Of a stretch of DNA of 32,742 nt, positions 30,255-32,742 are shown one piece after another. The position numbers and the translations under genes were made by a program. Position 1 is the first letter of the stretch. Each line of letters starts with the position of its first letter. The stretch spans positions 1 to 32,742 of IMG/VR virus record IMGVR_UViG_3300022696_000210. One strand, 5' to 3'. Under the pieces are notes generated by a model. That model was not told where the DNA came from, did not search any database, and saw only the letters and a program-made list of their open reading frames with translations. This DNA is from a virus.

Positions 30255-30908
30255 ATGGCAAGAATAGATAATGAGGGCAATTGGATTGACCCCAAAGGGA
30301 ACGCTATTCCAAAGAAATATGTCAAGCCAATAGATAAAAAAAGAGACCGAGTTGTAGAAAATTTTGTAAAAAAATGGCAAAAACTTCAAGAAGACCTTGC
30401 CCAATTTAAAGCAGAGTTGATAGAGGGTTTTGAAGATTACACAGCTTTTGTTTTAGCCGAATCCGGCGCTAAAATTGGAGGCGTTAAAGGTAATGTGACT
30501 TTAACAAATTTCTCAGCAACCTGGAAAATAGAGCGGGCGAAGAGTGAATTTATTGAATTTGATGAAAGAATTAATATTGTTAAAACAATAATTGAAGCTT
30601 GTATAAAAAAATGGTCCAAAGATGTGGTTTCCCCTATTAAACCAATTGTTGAGAAAGTCTTTGAAGTCGATCACAAGGGGCGGATGAATATAAAAGGGCT
30701 AAAATCCCTTAAAGAACTAAACATTAAAGACCAGCAATGGCAAAGGGCTATGGAAATACTTGATGAAGCGGAAAAAGTTACAGGGACTAAGACTTATTTT
30801 AGGGTTTATGAGCGTAAAGGCCCGGAAGATAACTGGAAACACCATACCCTTGACTTTGCAAATATCCTTCCGAGAAAGAAAAAATCAAGTAAAAAGGTGA
30901 AGAAATGA
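30255..30908 (+). CDS. DUF3164 protein
   Basis: A 217-aa protein with a family-like start (DNEGNWIDPKGNAIPKKYV, i.e. W-x-D-x-x-G-x-x-x-P) followed by K-R-D-R-V-V and long helices (VKKWQKLQEDLAQFKAELIE). The conserved central strand KGNVTLTNFSATWKI and a DERI segment complete the DUF3164 pattern. This family is common in Mu-like transposable phages next to Gam; its function is not known to me. Basic end (PRKKKSSKKVKK). AAAGGAGG precedes the ATG. It is the first gene after the structured gap. Confidence 0.8.
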   Translation: MARIDNEGNWIDPKGNAIPKKYVKPIDKKRDRVVENFVKKWQKLQEDLAQFKAELIEGFEDYTAFVLAESGAKIGGVKGNVTLTNFSATWKIERAKSEFIEFDERINIVKTIIEACIKKWSKDVVSPIKPIVEKVFEVDHKGRMNIKGLKSLKELNIKDQQWQRAMEILDEAEKVTGTKTYFRVYERKGPEDNWKHHTLDFANILPRKKKSSKKVKK

Positions 30909-31174
30909 AGAAAAAGCGGAATTATCGGAGTACGGGCAGGAAATCGACAGCCCAAACGAAGTTATCTGAGTCTATGTCTATTGTCCCGGCTGGTTATGAA
31001 GTAGATTACCACGCATGCTGGGAACATTTGAAGGTATATATTAAATCTATGACTTCCCTTGCTATTTCTAATCCTTACATTACGGAAGTAGAGCGGGCAA
31101 AATTAGAAAAAGTCGGTGGATTTTTAGACACGATGGAAGCAATAGAACGGAAACACATAGTTAGAAGAGGTTAA
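30905..31174 (+). CDS. Small basic hypothetical protein
   Basis: An 89-aa protein with a basic start (KKKRNYRSTGRKSTAQTK) and a helical second half ending in ERKHIVRRG. The gene overlaps the DUF3164 gene by 4 nt (ATGA), after an AAAGGTG site. Not recognised. Confidence 0.7.
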   Translation: MKKKRNYRSTGRKSTAQTKLSESMSIVPAGYEVDYHACWEHLKVYIKSMTSLAISNPYITEVERAKLEKVGGFLDTMEAIERKHIVRRG

Positions 31175-31175
31175 A

Positions 31176-31391
31176 ATGCCACAGACCGTAGACGAATTCC
31201 TTAGTTTTTTACTCTATGTGAAAGCGAACCCCGGTTATAACCAGGTGGATTATAGTCACCTAACCGGGCTTGACAAAATTAAAGTAAACCGCTTTGTAAA
31301 AGCGGCACTAAAGCACAACGTTTTACAAAAATCAAACCGGGCCCTCTTTATTGGAGCAGCCCTTTTACCCAATTTAATAAGGAGTAAATAA
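31176..31391 (+). CDS. Small winged-helix-like protein
   Basis: A 71-aa basic protein: a helix (VDEFLSFLLYVKANPG), a turn with YSHLTGLDKIKVNRFVKAAL as a likely recognition helix, and LFIGAALLPN at the end. The overall pattern suggests a winged helix or phage regulatory HTH protein, but no family was recognised. AGAAGAGG lies ahead of the ATG. It lies 1 nt after the upstream stop codon. Confidence 0.65.
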   Translation: MPQTVDEFLSFLLYVKANPGYNQVDYSHLTGLDKIKVNRFVKAALKHNVLQKSNRALFIGAALLPNLIRSK

Positions 31392-31392
31392 A

Positions 31393-32436
31393 ATGAAAAC
31401 GGTAATACCTGTTGATAGTTTAGTCCATGAGTTTGATAAAGTAAATTTAGTTACAGGTAAGGATGGTTGTGATACCTGGAAGTGTAGAAAATGCGGTCTC
31501 ACCGGTAAAAGACGTGGCTTTACAGATATGCTTCAGGTAAACGGCAAAAAAAGCATCATTGAAAACTGTATCGGAGATACTCACAAATCGGAAGTAAATA
31601 AAAATGAGATAATGGATGAAGCTCTAAAAATTATGGAGCCTAAGGAGCAAAAAAATCCTGAAGTATTAGAAGCTGCCCTGGCACAAATAGAATCAATTGA
31701 GCCGGTAACCACCGATAGAGATAGCTTTTTTATGGACATCGGAGTTATTAAGGCTTTAAACTTTAGTGAGACCTTCTCCAAATATTTAAAAGCCCGTAAG
31801 CTAATGTTACTTCTCGAAAATAAAAAATATAAGGAATTAGGCCTCTCTAATCAAGAGGAAGTTTTTCAAAGATGTAAAATTAAACCCACCACCGGTAAAC
31901 AGCTTATTTCAGCTTTTAAGAAATTAACTGATGAAGGGTATAAAGCTTTAGCACAGATTAACATGAAACAAAGAGATATTAATCTACTGGCTAAAGCGTC
32001 TCCAAAAGTAAAAACAAATGATGGAAAAGTTGAAATGACAATAGCTGGGGAAACCGTCGAAATCTCCCAGGACAACCGGGACGAAATCGCTAATGTCGTA
32101 TCAAAACTTGAAAAAGAACTTACTGTATCCAAAGCACGTGAAAATAAAATGAAGGAGAAGAATACTAAACTTGAAGAAGAAAACAAGGAACTCTTAAAAA
32201 AAGTCGCAGAACAAACACTAAAACCGGATAAAGCTTATGATTTATGCCAGAATCAATGTCATGAATTACTAAAAATTCAAAATCAAATAGTCGCAAAACT
32301 TGAAAAAATAAATGAAAAGTACCCGGAACTGGTATTCCAAACAGTCTCTTTAATGGAAGCAAACTTCTTAAAATTAAGAGAAGAGAATGGAGATGAAGTA
32401 ACGCTTAATATTCCTGAAGATTCTATATTAGACTAA
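31393..32436 (+). CDS. Zinc-ribbon and coiled-coil protein
   Basis: A 347-aa protein. The N-terminus has a possible zinc-binding set: CDTWKCRKCG (C26, C30, C33) and, later, CIGDTH (about 59-64). The middle is helical with a segment resembling a HTH (about 150-190). The region 235-290 is a strong Glu/Lys coiled coil (ENKMKEKNTKLEEENKELLK), and the rest is helical with two Cys (DLCQNQC). The build suggests a DNA-interacting oligomer, perhaps in replication or partition. AAGGAG precedes the ATG. Not assigned to a family. Confidence 0.7.
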   Translation: MKTVIPVDSLVHEFDKVNLVTGKDGCDTWKCRKCGLTGKRRGFTDMLQVNGKKSIIENCIGDTHKSEVNKNEIMDEALKIMEPKEQKNPEVLEAALAQIESIEPVTTDRDSFFMDIGVIKALNFSETFSKYLKARKLMLLLENKKYKELGLSNQEEVFQRCKIKPTTGKQLISAFKKLTDEGYKALAQINMKQRDINLLAKASPKVKTNDGKVEMTIAGETVEISQDNRDEIANVVSKLEKELTVSKARENKMKEKNTKLEEENKELLKKVAEQTLKPDKAYDLCQNQCHELLKIQNQIVAKLEKINEKYPELVFQTVSLMEANFLKLREENGDEVTLNIPEDSILD

Positions 32437-32437
32437 T

Positions 32438-32656
32438 ATGCCAAAGATCAAACCCTCACAACAAATCAAAAAACAAATAGCTATTCAATGTCAAACTGCT
32501 TATAAAGCAGGCAAATCAATTACACCGATAGTAGAGGGCGCAGCCGAAAAGTTTGGGTATTCGACTAAAACAGTATACCGCTGGATAAAAAAATTTGGAT
32601 GTCAACTCAATAGGAAAGTACGTTCCGATGCAGGTAAAAGGTGGGTTCATGCGTGA
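32438..32656 (+). CDS. Small HTH protein, homeodomain-like
   Basis: A 72-aa basic protein with a helix-turn-helix at about 28-55 (ITPIVEGAAEKFGYSTKTVY, then RWIKKFG). The pattern matches resolvase/transposase-type homeodomain-like HTH modules and small phage regulators such as Mor-type. There is no good ribosome site before the ATG, which lies 1 nt after the upstream stop codon, so it probably depends on coupled translation. The last codons overlap the next start. Confidence 0.6.
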   Translation: MPKIKPSQQIKKQIAIQCQTAYKAGKSITPIVEGAAEKFGYSTKTVYRWIKKFGCQLNRKVRSDAGKRWVHA

Positions 32657-32742
32657 TCAGCAGGTCTGCGCCGCGCTCGACCACGTGAAGGCAGGACAGA
32701 CCGGATTCGTACTGGCAGACGGGTGCGCCTGCAACGCCGGCT
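32649..32742 (+). CDS. Start of a GC-rich gene, cut by the window edge
   Basis: ATG at 32649 overlaps the previous stop by 8 nt and has an AGGTGGG just upstream. The frame stays open to the edge (31 codons: MRDQQVCAALDHVKAGQTGF and on). By my count 62 of 94 bases are G or C, and third positions are mostly G or C, in sharp contrast to the preceding gene. It could be a horizontally acquired phage gene or an assembly join. A GATC lies at 32655-32658, right where the composition changes. No family was recognised. Confidence 0.5.
   Translation, partial: MRDQQVCAALDHVKAGQTGFVLADGCACNAG

Overview
The window is most of a temperate, tailed bacteriophage genome with siphovirus morphology, very probably a prophage. 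It is AT-rich with strong Shine-Dalgarno sites. The host looks like a diderm (Gram-negative-type) bacterium: the lysis cassette pairs a lytic transglycosylase with a lipoprotein that resembles an outer-membrane spanin. I cannot name the host genus. No integrase, transposase, tRNA, CRISPR array or IS element is visible. Genes for integration and replication would have to lie beyond the right edge.

Layout. (1) 1-405: gene-free left edge with two 48-nt ATCCGTG-type direct repeats and a terminator that closes the late operon. (2) 406-22646, minus strand: one continuous late operon. In transcription order it holds an SLT endolysin, small membrane proteins and a lipoprotein (lysis), a membrane-anchored papain-like YiiX-type protein, small and large terminase, a portal-MuF fusion, a protease-scaffold fusion with a nested scaffold start, a decoration protein, an HK97-type major capsid protein, connector and neck proteins, tail terminator candidates, the tail tube, frameshifted tail assembly chaperones, a 1422-aa tape measure, baseplate proteins, an H-lectin-like fibre and a Dam-type methyltransferase. 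(3) 22650-23251: a divergent control region with AATGCACA iterons, twin 90-bp palindrome-bounded elements and a near-consensus plus-strand promoter. (4) 23252-25720, plus strand: a two-gene moron encoding a secreted protein and an ABC-2-like membrane protein whose C-terminus looks like a degenerate ABC ATPase. (5) 25717-26564, minus strand: a lysogeny operon with an XRE repressor and a 124-aa partner. (6) 26613-32742, plus strand: an early operon starting at a consensus promoter overlapped by an operator. It contains a small HTH protein (apparently leaderless), a BRO-N-like protein, a CII-like protein, several anonymous proteins, DUF4031, a 280-bp structured gap, DUF3164, zinc-ribbon and HTH proteins, and a GC-rich partial gene at the edge.

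How it works together (inference). The repressor holds the early promoter shut at the palindromes in 26613-26639. Early regulators would later switch on the 22-kb late operon from the region near 22680. The moron has its own promoter and would be expressed in the lysogen.

Most notable observations: a canonical G GGA AAC -1 frameshift site joining the two tail chaperone frames; the pseudo-ABC membrane protein and its secreted partner; the twin 90-bp elements; a promoter-linked, multi-branched structured RNA candidate at 1207-1313; and the YiiX-like protein with a membrane hairpin inserted inside its catalytic domain. All calls were made by eye from the sequence, without database searches.
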